Notes under the pieces: model-generated | Databases searched by the model: none | What the model saw: only the letters and a program-made list of their open reading frames with translations | What the model was told of the DNA's origin: nothing | Translations under genes and position numbers: made by a program | Shown here: positions 31,301-38,713 of the stretch, in pieces | Numbering within the stretch: position 1 is the stretch's first letter | Layout: every line of letters begins with the position of its first letter | NCBI RefSeq assembly: GCF_019393635.1 | Contig: NC_057861.1 | Coordinates: 78,995,327 to 79,059,326, forward strand | DNA from: Dromiciops gliroides | Taxonomy: Eukaryota > Chordata > Mammalia > Microbiotheria > Microbiotheriidae | Length of the DNA stretch: 64,000 nt | Reading direction: 5' to 3'

Positions 31301-32225
31301 TAAATCCCCTTATCTGATGAGTAGGATGGCTTTAGTAATGTGGGGGTCTTGGCAGACAGATGGCTCACTATGCCAGAAGGATCTTAAACTCCTGTGTTGG
31401 GTTTTGAAGTCTTTGAAATGTTTGGTTTATATGCCCTTACAGGTCTGCATGTTCTCTGAGGCTCTGGCAGAAGGTGCCATCAAATTGGGAATGCCAAGTG
31501 GCCTGGCTCACCAAATTGCTGCCCAAACACTTCTAGTGAGTTTGTTTTGTTGTTGTCTTTTTAGCCAAGAGCCAGGTTGTTCTTGCACCTTGCCCAGGAC
31601 TTAGCCTATGACCTTTCTCCTTGCACAGACGTCCCCCCTCTAGTTCTAGGTCCCTCCCAAAGGTGGGAAATAAAAAAGGGGGGAAAATAACCTAAAGGGT
31701 GATGCTCGTAATCCCAAGAAGAGTGATGCTCCCCTTGTCTCAACTACAGACAGGTGGAGATGGGAGGGATGATGAGAATGGAAAAAGAAAGAGTAGAGAA
31801 TAAGCTGGGTTTGGACAGAGGAGAAAAAAGGTCTTGGTATATATATAGCATGGTACCTTCCTTACACATTCTAGGAACTCAGTAAATGTATTTAATTAAA
31901 ATTAGTTGAAAGTGATTAAACAAGGGTATAATTGCAAAAGTTAGCAGAGATTGAAGCCAGTGGCTAGCTCATCACTTGTTGGTGGAGTTGGCAAATCAGA
32001 ATCTCTCTATCACATTACTCTAACCAAGGTTTCTCCTTATAGGGTGCAGCCAAATTGCTTTTACAAAGTGGACAGCATCCTGCCCAGCTTCGATCTGAAG
32101 TGTGTACCCCTGGGGGTACCACTATCTATGGGCTCCATGCCTTGGAGCAGGGTGGATTACGAGCTGCTGCAATGAACGCGGTGGAAGCTGCCACCCGCAG
32201 GGCACAGGAGCTGAACAAGCAGTAG
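13145..32225 (+). CDS. PYCR3: PYCR3 (PYCRL), complete coding region in six exons
   Basis: Pyrroline-5-carboxylate reductase 3 reduces P5C to proline with NAD(P)H. The human enzyme is cytosolic and linked to ornithine-derived P5C. Join: 13145-13397, 27563-27627, 29494-29673, 30513-30725, 31443-31535, 32043-32225. The total is 987 nt, 328 residues plus stop. Every intron is GT-AG and the frame is kept. The Rossmann motif [11 protein letters not shown] is at 66-76, TKPHILP at about 130, [11 protein letters not shown] at 227-237 (substrate region), and the P5CR signature around [17 protein letters not shown] at 290-306. From the Rossmann strand on it is close to human PYCR3 (274 residues as remembered). 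It differs by about 55 extra residues of Ala/Ser/Thr/Pro-rich N-terminus. An in-frame TAG at 13130-13132 precludes an earlier start. Confidence 0.95.
13953..14097 (-). mobile_element. WSINE1-type SINE
   Basis: Tail-side text GGTGAGGCAATTGAGG. The repeat CCCCGTTCTCT flanks it on both sides as target duplication. Antisense to PYCR3. Confidence 0.93.
14440..15115 (-). mobile_element. L2/CR1-type LINE fragment
   Basis: Ancient LINE ORF2 relic lying antisense: AGTTTGTATTTTATCCTAAA, GGTATATTAATCTGTCAGCT, CAGTCCAGAAGAAATGAGG and GCTGGTGGTGCCTTTTACAG occur in the same order as in the 16.4-17.2 and 53.6-54.1 kb copies. It is heavily decayed. Confidence 0.55.
15137..15690 (-). mobile_element. Marsupial LINE 3' end (L1-type), antisense
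   Basis: The reverse of the 19.2-19.6 kb element: CCAGTTACATGTAAAGATAG, then TTTTCAACATTTATTTC, ATTAGTCATGTTGTGAAAG, GGAATTGTCTTGGATCATTG and GTTCTCCTGGTTCTTCTC. The L1 assignment is from memory of marsupial repeats; the homology within the window is direct. Confidence 0.6.
15805..15955 (+). mobile_element. WSINE1-type SINE
   Basis: Full-length, C-rich tail, flanked by CAGTCAATA on both sides. Confidence 0.95.
16174..16318 (-). mobile_element. WSINE1-type SINE
   Basis: T-run plus GCGGGGCAATGGGGATT to CACCTAGCTGCC. Flanks AATTTTATTTTGA and CTTTTATTTTGA are the duplication. Confidence 0.94.
16380..17215 (-). mobile_element. L2/CR1-type LINE reverse-transcriptase relic
   Basis: On the minus strand, text around 16880-16920 reads as a decayed VLGYLLF segment and text near 16835 as YAED, in the order of the GVPQGSVLGPLLF and YADD motifs of L2/CR1 reverse transcriptase. 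A partial SINE interrupts it at 17025-17112. Confidence 0.6.
17025..17112 (+). mobile_element. Partial WSINE1-type SINE
   Basis: Starts inside the head at GAGAGCACCGGCCCTGG and has lost the middle of the tail region (from TCAGACACTTG to CTGGGCA). Confidence 0.85.
17560..17812 (+). mobile_element. Long CORE-SINE-like repeat (AACCACTCCAG type)
   Basis: SINE-like head and body followed by AAATGGCAAACCACTCCAGT, ATCTTTGCCAAGAAAACCCC and GGGTCACAAAGAGTTGGAC. The same 3' module is at 35.3-35.6, 44.7-45.0 and, in reverse, 45.0-45.2 kb. Confidence 0.75.
17880..18190 (+). mobile_element. L2-like 3' end remnant
   Basis: Text from ATTCCACAGTGTAGGCACTC through GACTTCCTGCCCCTCAGACC to AGTACAGTAGGTATTTAATA and AATGTCTATTGAATTG follows the order of a mammalian L2 3' end. 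Confidence 0.45.
18456..18599 (+). mobile_element. WSINE1-type SINE
   Basis: Flanked by AAAAGTTAAACTTG on both sides (14 bases), with a 13-base A tail. Confidence 0.95.
18691..18840 (-). mobile_element. WSINE1-type SINE (taagtgttaagtgtc subtype)
   Basis: Long T-run then AGTGAGGCAATTGGGG. The word GTTGCTTTTTTTT occurs on both sides and leads directly into the next SINE. Confidence 0.94.
18850..18991 (-). mobile_element. WSINE1-type SINE (taagtgtcaactgtc subtype)
   Basis: Shares its T-run with the duplicated flank of the SINE to its left, so two insertions hit neighbouring bases. Confidence 0.93.
19000..19135 (+). mobile_element. LINE 3' tail fragment
   Basis: ATCTAATTGCTTGCCACCTC, AAAATTGGAACTGAAAAC and a terminal A-run match the end of the LINE at 19.2-19.6 kb. 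Confidence 0.5.
19190..19632 (+). mobile_element. Marsupial LINE 3' end (L1-type)
   Basis: AACCAGGAGAACACTGTACA, CAACTGTGAAAGACTTGGC, AAAAAGAACTATGGAGTCTG, CTAATATGGAAATATAACAT and GTTGAAACCAATCTTTACAT, then an A tail. It is the plus-orientation counterpart of the 15.1-15.7 kb copy. Confidence 0.6.
21060..21465 (+). mobile_element. L2/CR1-like 3' remnant
   Basis: AAGGCCCTCCACAGTCTTAT, GCTCTTTTCCATGCCTG and CATAAAGCCTTCCCCAGACC keep the order of an ancient LINE 3' region. Low identity. Confidence 0.4.
21695..21762 (-). mobile_element. Partial WSINE1-type SINE
   Basis: Only the head half survives: TCAGGTCCTCCTGACTCCAG to CAATTAGCTGCCC. Confidence 0.75.
22330..22480 (-). mobile_element. L2/CR1 reverse-transcriptase relic with CADD motif
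   Basis: The minus strand reads [18 protein letters not shown], which is the region of the YADD catalytic motif in L2-type LINEs (Y changed to C). A short isolated piece. Confidence 0.55.
23066..23149 (-). mobile_element. Partial WSINE1-type SINE
   Basis: Head half from CAAGTGTCTGAGGCTGG to CAACCTAGCTGCCCCCCA. Confidence 0.85.
24290..25080 (+). mobile_element. Two tandem LINE 3'-region fragments
   Basis: The series ATTCCAGAAGACTCACAATG, TCCTGACTGATATAGTGG and GGACACGGCCAGTGTAGG is repeated in diverged form further right as ATTCTAGAGGACTGGTG, TCCTGACAGAGTGGTG and GGATATGGCCGGTGCAGG. They are two copies of one LINE 3' segment in the same orientation, near other LINE tails. Confidence 0.45.
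25020..25330 (+). repeat. Unclassified repeat, copy 1
   Basis: CTCTACATAATAGAGATGCA, then CAGCTTCATATATAATTC and, after an inserted SINE, GTGGAAATGCGCATTTTATT. The same order is at 26.64-26.80 kb. TAATAGAGATGCA is the anchor word. Confidence 0.6.
25107..25262 (+). mobile_element. WSINE1-type SINE inside the unclassified repeat
   Basis: Between ACATATGGAAA and ATATATGTGGAAA (diverged target duplication). Tail AAAAAACGAAAAG then A-run. Confidence 0.92.
26211..26371 (+). mobile_element. WSINE1-type SINE (CAATTGCCTCAC subtype)
   Basis: Follows GCTAATATG and ends in an (AAAAAG)n tail before GGTAATATGG, the same target word. Confidence 0.94.
26384..26533 (+). mobile_element. WSINE1-type SINE (CATTGCCCC subtype)
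   Basis: Flanked on both sides by GGTAATATGGTT, so it entered the right-hand duplication of the preceding SINE. Confidence 0.94.
26640..26805 (+). repeat. Unclassified repeat, copy 2
   Basis: CTGAAAGTTGCATGTTGAAT, CTCTACATAATAGAGATGCA, GGAAATGCTTATTTTATTAG and TTAAGTTCAGGATTTTT, the uninterrupted counterpart of the 25.0-25.3 kb copy. Confidence 0.6.
27138..27295 (-). mobile_element. WSINE1-type SINE
   Basis: T-rich tail then GCGGGGCAATGAGGGTTAAG to CACCTAGCTGCCCC, about 270 bases before PYCR3 exon 2. Confidence 0.94.
27563..27627 (+). CDS. PYCR3: PYCR3 exon 2 (residues 85-106)
   Basis: Acceptor TTCTTTGTCCAG, donor CAG|GTGAGT. Encodes [18 protein letters not shown] then WHFQ, matching the human KVEAQHILASAPTDRNL segment. 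Too short to stand out as an ORF. Confidence 0.92.
27907..29108 (-). mobile_element. 3'-truncated L1 (5' UTR and start of ORF1)
   Basis: The right end on the minus strand carries AAGATGGCGGAGG, typical of an L1 5' UTR. The minus-strand ORF further left has a heptad-rich coiled coil ([20 protein letters not shown], then [20 protein letters not shown]) as in L1 ORF1p. Both ends carry CCTTCCTGCCACTCTCA (27890-27906 and 29109-29125). It keeps its 5' end and lacks ORF2 and the 3' end, the reverse of normal L1 truncation. A SINE sits at 28221-28368. A HAL1-like (ORF1-only) origin is an alternative. Confidence 0.7.
28221..28368 (-). mobile_element. WSINE1-type SINE inside the L1 fragment
   Basis: Flanks TGACATCTTCCTGGTTT and TGACGTCTTCCTTGTTA are the diverged duplication, so the SINE postdates the L1. 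Confidence 0.93.
29205..29460 (+). mobile_element. MIR-like SINE
   Basis: GTAGTGGATAGAGTTCTG, TAGAGTCAGGAAGACC, TTTCCTTATCCATAAAATGG and TAAAGCTCTTTTCAAACC are in MIR order. Ends just before PYCR3 exon 3. Confidence 0.65.
29494..29673 (+). CDS. PYCR3: PYCR3 exon 3 (residues 107-166)
   Basis: Acceptor TTTGGCACAG, donor AAG|GTAAGT. Encodes [17 protein letters not shown]... [16 protein letters not shown]... [13 protein letters not shown]. The TKPH region contacts the cofactor in P5C reductases. Confidence 0.95.
30513..30725 (+). CDS. PYCR3: PYCR3 exon 4 (residues 167-237)
   Basis: Acceptor CTTTTCTTTGCAG, donor TAT|GTGAGT. Begins [20 protein letters not shown] and ends [11 protein letters not shown], the conserved substrate-binding loop at the dimer domain. 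Confidence 0.95.
31443..31535 (+). CDS. PYCR3: PYCR3 exon 5 (residues 238-268)
   Basis: Acceptor TGCCCTTACAG, donor CTA|GTGAGT. Encodes [20 protein letters not shown] then [11 protein letters not shown], helices of the C-terminal dimerisation domain. Confidence 0.95.
32043..32225 (+). CDS. PYCR3: PYCR3 exon 6 (residues 269-328) and stop
   Basis: Acceptor TTCTCCTTATAG. Encodes [20 protein letters not shown], then the family signature [18 protein letters not shown], and ends [10 protein letters not shown] with TAG at 32223-32225. Confidence 0.95.
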   Translation, partial: GAAKLLLQSGQHPAQLRSEVCTPGGTTIYGLHALEQGGLRAAAMNAVEAATRRAQELNKQ

Positions 32226-32828
32226 GGATCTTGGGCACCAGCCATCTCCTTCCCCAGCCTTGCTCTTGCTCCTTCTCCCCCAGAGGTTGCAAGAGCTAAC
32301 AGTGTGGGTGAAGGGAGAGACCTCTCAGCTGTGGGCAGAAACCCCCTGCACAAACCAGCTGGCATCTTTCTTCCCTGGGCACAGGACCCTTTCCTTGAAT
32401 GTGTACCTCAATCACTCCCTGCCTCCCCACACAAAAGGACTCCGGGTTAATCTGCTGTTAGGCACATCCTCTCCACCCTGGGATATGTGTGGATATTCAC
32501 TGGGAGGACAGCTGCTTCCCTTTTTTCTCTTGCTAGACTTGTCCCACTCTGCTCATAGGTTTTGTAAGGGGCAAAATGAATTCTGTATTGGGATCCTTCC
32601 CAAGGGTCTAGTGGAAGAGGATAGTAGTAGCTCTGCCCTTTCCATTCCAGTCCCTGCTTTTCCAAGACCTTTCCAAACAGGCAGGGAACAAAAAAAGATC
32701 CCCAAGTTTATGCACCAGTTGATTTTATGTTGGCTCAGCCTGACTACAGCTCCAGCCTCAATTTTCTCATCTCCACGCAGGAAATTTCAAGGCAAAATCA
32801 CCTTAATAAAGCTCCATGGGTCTTGTTG
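32226..32828 (+). other. PYCR3: PYCR3 3' UTR
   Basis: About 600 bases from the stop to just past the poly(A) signal. No repeats. The 189-codon ORF across it is in another frame and is incidental. Confidence 0.85.
32805..32810 (+). promoter_or_regulatory. PYCR3: Poly(A) signal AATAAA of PYCR3
   Basis: Canonical hexamer followed by a T/G-rich downstream element (TTGTTGATTCCGTTTTGTCT) at 32823-32842. Confidence 0.88.
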
Positions 32829-33544
32829 ATTCCGTTTTGTCTGTCTGCTTTGTATAGGAGCTCAACTTGCCTTGGGCAAGGGAAGGAGAGGAGGGTTTCT
32901 CAGTTTCTGCTTAGTGGTGGATCTTACAAAAAGGTTGAGCTCCTTTCTAAGTTGTGTCAGTGGTTGGACCAGGTGATTTCTGAGGTCCCTTCCAACTCTA
33001 CAACTCTACCTATAACAAGAATTTGCCTGATAGTATTTGCTTTAAGTATATATAGCAGTATGGAAAAAGAAACTAACTAAATTTAGGTCAAGGAATTTGG
33101 GTTTGGGTCGTGATTCTTTCATTTGACCTCAGACAAGTCACATCAGCTGTGCTTCCTTTTCTGTAAAATAGGACTGGACTAGATGACCTGTAAGCTTTCT
33201 TCCAGCTTTAGCTGATTGAAAGCTTCATTATTTTGAGCCAAAATCTGCCTATGCGGTGTCCACTCATTTCTCCTAGTTGTGCTTTCAGAGTAAGCACAGC
33301 AAGTCTAACTTCCCACATTACATTCCTTTGGATATGTGGAAGATAGCATCATGCCTCATTATTTCCTCCACTCAAGTTTTTTCCTTGTTCACCATCTTTA
33401 GTTCTTTGAACTAATCCTAGTATAGTATCATCTCTAAGCATACTGGTCACCATCTTCTGAACATGCACTACTTTGTTAATAGCCTTCCTGAAATCTGTGG
33501 GTCTGAACTGAATTTAATATTCCAGGTAAGGTCTGACCAAGATT
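32829..33544. other. Intergenic, MIR/L2-like traces
   Basis: Fragments such as TTTCTGTAAAATAGGACTGG point to MIR. Nothing else was recognised. Confidence 0.4.
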
Positions 33545-33775
33545 TGAGGCAGCTAATCAAGTGGTGGATAGAGTGCTAGGCTTGGAATCAGGAGGACTTG
33601 AGTTCAAATCTGGCCTCAGATGCCTGCCACCTCTGTGGGCAAGGCTCTTAACTTCTGCCTGCCTCAGTTTCCCCACCTGTGAAATGGGGTTAACAATAGC
33701 ACCTAACTCCCAAACTCATTGTGAGGACCAAATGGGATATTTGTAAAGTGCTTAGCACTGTGTTAGCTATTATTT
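33545..33775 (+). mobile_element. Full-length MIR-like CORE-SINE
   Basis: AGGCAGCTAATCAAGTGG, TTGGAATCAGGAGGACTTG, CAGTTTCCCCACCTGTGAAA, ACTCATTGTGAGGACCAAAT and GTAAAGTGCTTAGCACTGTG. Unlike the WSINE copies it keeps the MIR 3' part. Confidence 0.7.
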
Positions 33776-33792
33776 TTTGGCCACTATATTAG

Positions 33793-33946
33793 GTTTTTTG
33801 TTTTGTTTTTAGTGAGGCAATTGGGGTTAAGTGACTTGCCCAGGGTCACACAGCTAGTAAGTATTAAGTGTCTGAAGCCGGATTTGAACTCAAATACTCC
33901 TGACTCCAGGGCCTGTGCTCTATCCACTGCGCCACCTAGCTGCCCC
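33793..33946 (-). mobile_element. WSINE1-type SINE
   Basis: CCACTATATTAG flanks it on both sides. Confidence 0.95.
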
Positions 33947-35329
33947 CACTATATTAGTTTTAATGTAGCTTAAGTTTGAGTTAGAGTTTTCATTGCTGAC
34001 TCATATTGAGCTTGCATTCTACTAAAGTCTTCAGATCTTTTTCACACCTACTGCTGTCCAGAAGTTCTCTCCAGTTCTGTTGATCCCAAATATAAGACTT
34101 GACATTTATCCCTTTTACATGGGATCTTTGTCCCATTGTTCTAGCTTGTTAAAATCTATTAAGCTTCTGGCACTCTTGTAAATAGTGTATGTCCAGCTTT
34201 GTGTCTTCTTTAAATTGGATAACATGCTCTGCTTTTATCCCAGTCATTGAAAAAATAAGTTGAATAACATGGAACTAAACCTATGATCTCAATCAGTAAC
34301 CACTGGTTGCATTGAAAAAGGCAGCAGGCGAGAACTTCCCCATTTCTCAGATTTGGATTAAGCTCAGTGCATGTTGGGGTTTGGGAAAGGAACCTTTCAT
34401 TTCTATAATATTTTTAGGTTGGCAAAGAACTTCCCTTATGACACTGTGAGGTTGGCAGTGCAAGTGTTATTACCCCCATTTTACAGTTATTTGCCAAATA
34501 TCAAATAGCTAATGTGTCAAAACCAGAACTTGAGCTCAGATCTCTTAATCTAAAGTCCAAGGTTCTTTCTACCCATTTTGCTTTAGGACAAAGAGCTCAG
34601 TATTGAATCCAGAGACCAACATTCTGATCCAAATTCCTTGGCAAGATCTCCCCTCTTTGACCAGCCAGAGAAACTAATGGAGTCAACTTTGTCTTGCAAT
34701 AGGATAAAACTTGCCTGAGTAATCTCAGCTCCTCACTTTAACCAACAGCTTGAACATATTGCCCCACCAAATCCATGAATCAAGCTTGTAACAAAGTAGC
34801 ACAAACTTGAAATGATGCCAATGGTCATCAGTTGGGCACCAAAGGAGCCAATTGATCCACTCTAGTTTTGAGAAACTGAGCCCTAGGGAAGAACTCTAAA
34901 TTTGTAGCTAGAAGACAAATTGTTCTACTTTCTAGCTTCCAACATTTTGGGGCCAGTCACTTCTCTGGGCCTCAGTTTCCTTATCTGTAAAGTCAAAAGA
35001 AATGGACTAGATCAGAGGTTCTTAACCTTTTTTTGTATCATGGATCCCTTTGACAATCTGCTGAAGCCTACTGTCCTCTTCAGAATGTTTTTGAATGCAC
35101 AAAATACACAACATTACAAAGGAAATCAACTATATCGAAATGCAGTTATCAAAGTTGTTGGTTTGTTTTTTTTAATTCACAGATCCCAGCTTTAAAACCC
35201 TTGGATTAGATAATCTCTTCTTCCAGCTCTATCCTCTTAATGATGTTGACCAGTTTTCTTCTCACTACTCACTTCTGGCTAGGTTGAAAACTGAAGTGAA
35301 GTGACAGTATATATGTAGTGCTTCATTTG
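33947..35329. other. Intergenic, no gene
   Basis: Contains MIR-like text (for example near 34420 and 34950). A stretch at 35010-35200 (GGTTCTTAACCTTTTTTTGT, CCTTTGACAATCTGCTGAAG) resembles that at 23700-23890, showing an unclassified shared repeat. Confidence 0.45.
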
Positions 35330-35580
35330 GGGCATCTAGATGGAACAGTGGATAGGGTACTAGGTTTGAGTCAGCAGGACCTGAGTTCAAATCCAGCCTT
35401 AGACACTTATTAGCTGGGTGAGTTACTACCTGGGCAAGTCACTTAACCTCTGTTTGCCTCAGTTTCCTCAACTGTAAAATGAAGACCTAGAGAGGGAAAT
35501 GGCAAACCACTCCAGTATCTTTGCCCCGCAAAAATCATAAAAATAGGGTCACAAAGAGTCAGACATACTATGACAAGTGC
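35330..35580 (+). mobile_element. Long CORE-SINE-like repeat (AACCACTCCAG type)
   Basis: Head GGGGCATCTAGATGGAACAG, body of the WSINE kind, MIR-like CCTCAGTTTCCTCAACTGTA, then GGCAAACCACTCCAGTATCT and GGGTCACAAAGAGTCAGAC. It shows head, core and 3' module together. Confidence 0.75.
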
Positions 35581-36177
35581 ATCATGTCTCTTGGAACTGC
35601 TGGGAAAATTGTTGGAACTGGATAAAATGAAAATTTTTAAAAAAGATGACAAGGTAAAAGAAGTGAGTGCAAAAAAGGAAATAGGGTAAGTGTAAGAATT
35701 TTTTGGTTTGGGGAAGAAAACCCAAAGGAATGTTCAGATATTTATCCTCAATACCAATTGTCTGTTTCCTTTGTGGAAAAGGTTAAGGATAGGGACTAGG
35801 TTTGTTATTTCATTGGTATTGGGGAACCCCCAAAGGAGGAAACACTTGCTCCAAATGCAAGTAGGTAGTTTCTCTGCAACCCATAATCTTAGAGTTACCT
35901 AGAACAGTGGGGTCAAACTCAAAGCCCACTAACCCTTACAAAAGGATCCCTGTGACTACATATTCACTGTTTTCTGAATAAACATTTCCAATTAGTTTAA
36001 TACTTGAGGCAGCCTATTCTATTGTTGTGGGATAGTTCCAATGATTAGAAATGTCTTTCTTATTCTGATCTGAAGATTTCCTTCCAATAATTTTCTCCCT
36101 TAAATCCTAGCTCCATCTTCAATAGCTACACAAAACAAACTCCCCCTTCCTACAACAACCCCTGCCCCCAACACTTG

Positions 36178-36332
36178 TTTTTTTGTGGGTTTTTTTGGTG
36201 AGGCAATTGGGGTTAAGTGACTTACCCAGGGTCACACAGCTAGTAAGTGTTAAGTGTCTGAGGCCGGATTTGAACTCAGGTACTCCTGACTCCAGGGCTG
36301 GTGCTCTATCCACTGCTCCACCTAGCTGCCCC
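36178..36332 (-). mobile_element. WSINE1-type SINE, young-looking
   Basis: An exact duplication TGCCCCCAACACTTGT or longer flanks it (36158-36177 and 36329-36348, partly shared with the SINE head). Confidence 0.96.
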
Positions 36333-38292
36333 TGCCCCCAACACTTGTAAAGAACTATCCCATCTCCCTTAAGTTCTCTTTGCTCCAGCCCAAATTATTC
36401 CTGTTCCTTCAACCAATTCTTACATGTCTTCATTTGGGTTGTCTTTCTCTGGAGACAGTGCAATTTGTCAATATCAGATTTGAAGTATAGCATCTAGGGG
36501 TCTAAGTAGAATATAAGATCCTGGAATTATACAGCTAAAAGGGATCTTCCACCCTCTCATTTTACAGATGAGAAATATGGAAGAGTCCTTTGACCTCCTC
36601 AACTCACTTTCTGCAGCAGTTTTGCCCTCTGCTGGGCTTTTCCTAGTCTGCCAACTCAATCCTTTTGTGTGGGTTGAGAGATGTATGTTATGCCTGCAAA
36701 GGAAGCAGCTAACTCCTAGGCTGGATATCTGAAAAATAACATTCCACAATTTGAAGGGGAGCTCAGAGGCCCATCTAATCCAAGTTCTACCTCTTCATAC
36801 ACATGACAAATGGCTACCTGGTTGGTCTCTGCTTGACCTGTGACCTTTGTTGTCATAATCCCCATGGGTCTCAATTTTCTCAACTGTGAAGTGAAGGGAT
36901 CAGACTAGATGGTCTGAGGTCTCTTCCAGCTCTCAATCTATGTATGACCCTATCTCCATTAACTGTGGAAGGTCACCATTTACCTCCAGGCAGCCCATTT
37001 CACACAGGCCAGCTGAGTACAGGAGAATTGTTCCTCATACTGAGACCAACTTGTCTCTGAAATTGCCTTTGATCATAAGAGTTCCATCCCATAGTGGCCA
37101 AACCAGAAAACATTTGGAAAACTGGCACAGTCAAGAAATAGCTCCAATTTCTAGAGCTCATTATTTATTCCCCTCATGGCAATTCTGTGACACAGGCTGG
37201 ATATTATTTTATACATGAAGAAACAGGCTCATGGAGGTAAAGTCACATAGCTAGTAAGGCCAAGTCTCCTGTGCTCTTTCTACTGAACTACACTATCAGT
37301 AGGCAGACTGGAAAGAAACAGGAGTAACAAGAAAAGACACATAAAGGGAGAGTCAAACATTGAGGAATGGGGGAAATAGCAAAAAATAACAATATTTTTA
37401 TATCATTTTCCTCACAATCTTGTGATGTAAAGAGTTTTTATATTTTTATCCCCATTTTACAGAAGGGGATGTTGAAGCACAAAGAGGTTAAGGTGACTTA
37501 ACAATGATTGCAGCTAGTAAGCGTGAGATGGCCAAGGAATCAGTTTTACTCTGTATACCCCACTTTCCTTACTCTTGCAAGATGGCAACCTGTGAAATAA
37601 CGGAATGGTGGAATGGGAAAAAAGTCTGATTTGGGGGAAACAGGACATAGGAATCCTGTCTCTATCAGGACTGGTTAAGTAGATCATGTCTAAAACTAGG
37701 TGTGGGACTACAGCAGAGCTGAACTGAGACAGGATGATGATACATCAAAACACCCTGAGAGAGGGTAAGAGATGACATGTCATGTCAAACCACCACCACC
37801 TCTCAGACCCCAAGAGCCCCAAGAATAGGAGTCTCCTCCTAGAACACAAAACCATAACCCACAGAATCAAGCTTTGTGGATACATGGTATAATAACACTT
37901 CTTTAAGCATTGCAGCTGCTGCCTCCTCAGCATGTGGATCTACTGAAGACCTGGAAAAGAAGGTTCTTGATATCAAGTCCCTTGGCATTACCAAATGCTT
38001 CAAGAGCAGGAGATGATGGGTTACCATGGGGCCCTTCTTACTGAAAGCTATGAGTGTTGTCTCCCCTCATTAGAATTGTGAGCAACTTGAGAGCAGAGTT
38101 TCTTTTTTTATTTGTATCCCCAGTGCTTTGCATATGGTAAGCACTTAATATTTGAATTTTATTCATTCATGTAGTGGAAAGAACACTCTATTTGGAATCA
38201 GAAGACTTGAGTTGAATCCCAACTCTACAACCTGTGTGACCTTAGGCAAGTCATTTCTCTCTGGGCCTGCTGATTTATAAAATGATGGTGTT
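36333..38292. other. Intergenic, MIR/L2 scraps
   Basis: MIR-like pieces at 36500-36580, 36860-36950 and 37420-37520, and an L2-like end near 38080-38150 (GTATCCCCAGTGCTTTGC). No gene. Confidence 0.4.
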
Positions 38293-38445
38293 GGGGGCAG
38301 CTAGGTGGCGCAGTGGATAGAGCACCAGCCCTGGAGTCAGGAGTACCTGAGTTCAAATCCGGCCTCAGACACTTAACACTTACTAGCTGTGTGACCCTGG
38401 GCAAGTCACTTGGCCCCAGTGGCCTCACTAAAAAAAAAAAAAAAA
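38293..38445 (+). mobile_element. WSINE1-type SINE
   Basis: Flanks AATGATGGTGTTG and AATGAAGGTGTTG; 17-base A tail after GTGGCCTCACT. Confidence 0.95.
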
Positions 38446-38563
38446 TGAAGGTGTTGCATTATGATCTACTTCTTCCTTGGGCTTGGGCCTGGGCCTGGGG
38501 GCAATGGGACAGGTAAGTAACAAGAAAGAATAGTAATAATTTTTTTTTTTTTAAAGAATAGCA

Positions 38564-38713
38564 GGGGGCAGCTAGGTGGTGCAGTGGATAAAGCCCTGGC
38601 CCTGGATTCAGGAGTACCTGAGTTCAAATCCGGCCTCAGACACTTAACACTTACTAGCTGTGTGACCCTGGGCAAGTCACTTAACCCCCATTGCCCCGCA
38701 AAAAAAAAAAAAA
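38564..38713 (+). mobile_element. WSINE1-type SINE, mosaic of both subtypes
   Basis: Has GATAAAGC of one subtype but CACTTAACACTTAC of the other. Flanked by AATAGCA. Confidence 0.94.

Larger units (their letters stand above)
29674..32042 (+). other. PYCR3: PYCR3 introns 3-5
   Basis: Introns 29674-30512, 30726-31442 and 31536-32042 flank exons 4 and 5. They hold no WSINE and only MIR-like scraps (31120-31200), unlike introns 1 and 2. Confidence 0.9.

Noticed and set aside
32260-32829. 189-codon plus-strand ORF after PYCR3
   Set aside because: Lies entirely in the PYCR3 3' UTR, with no domain and an incidental frame.
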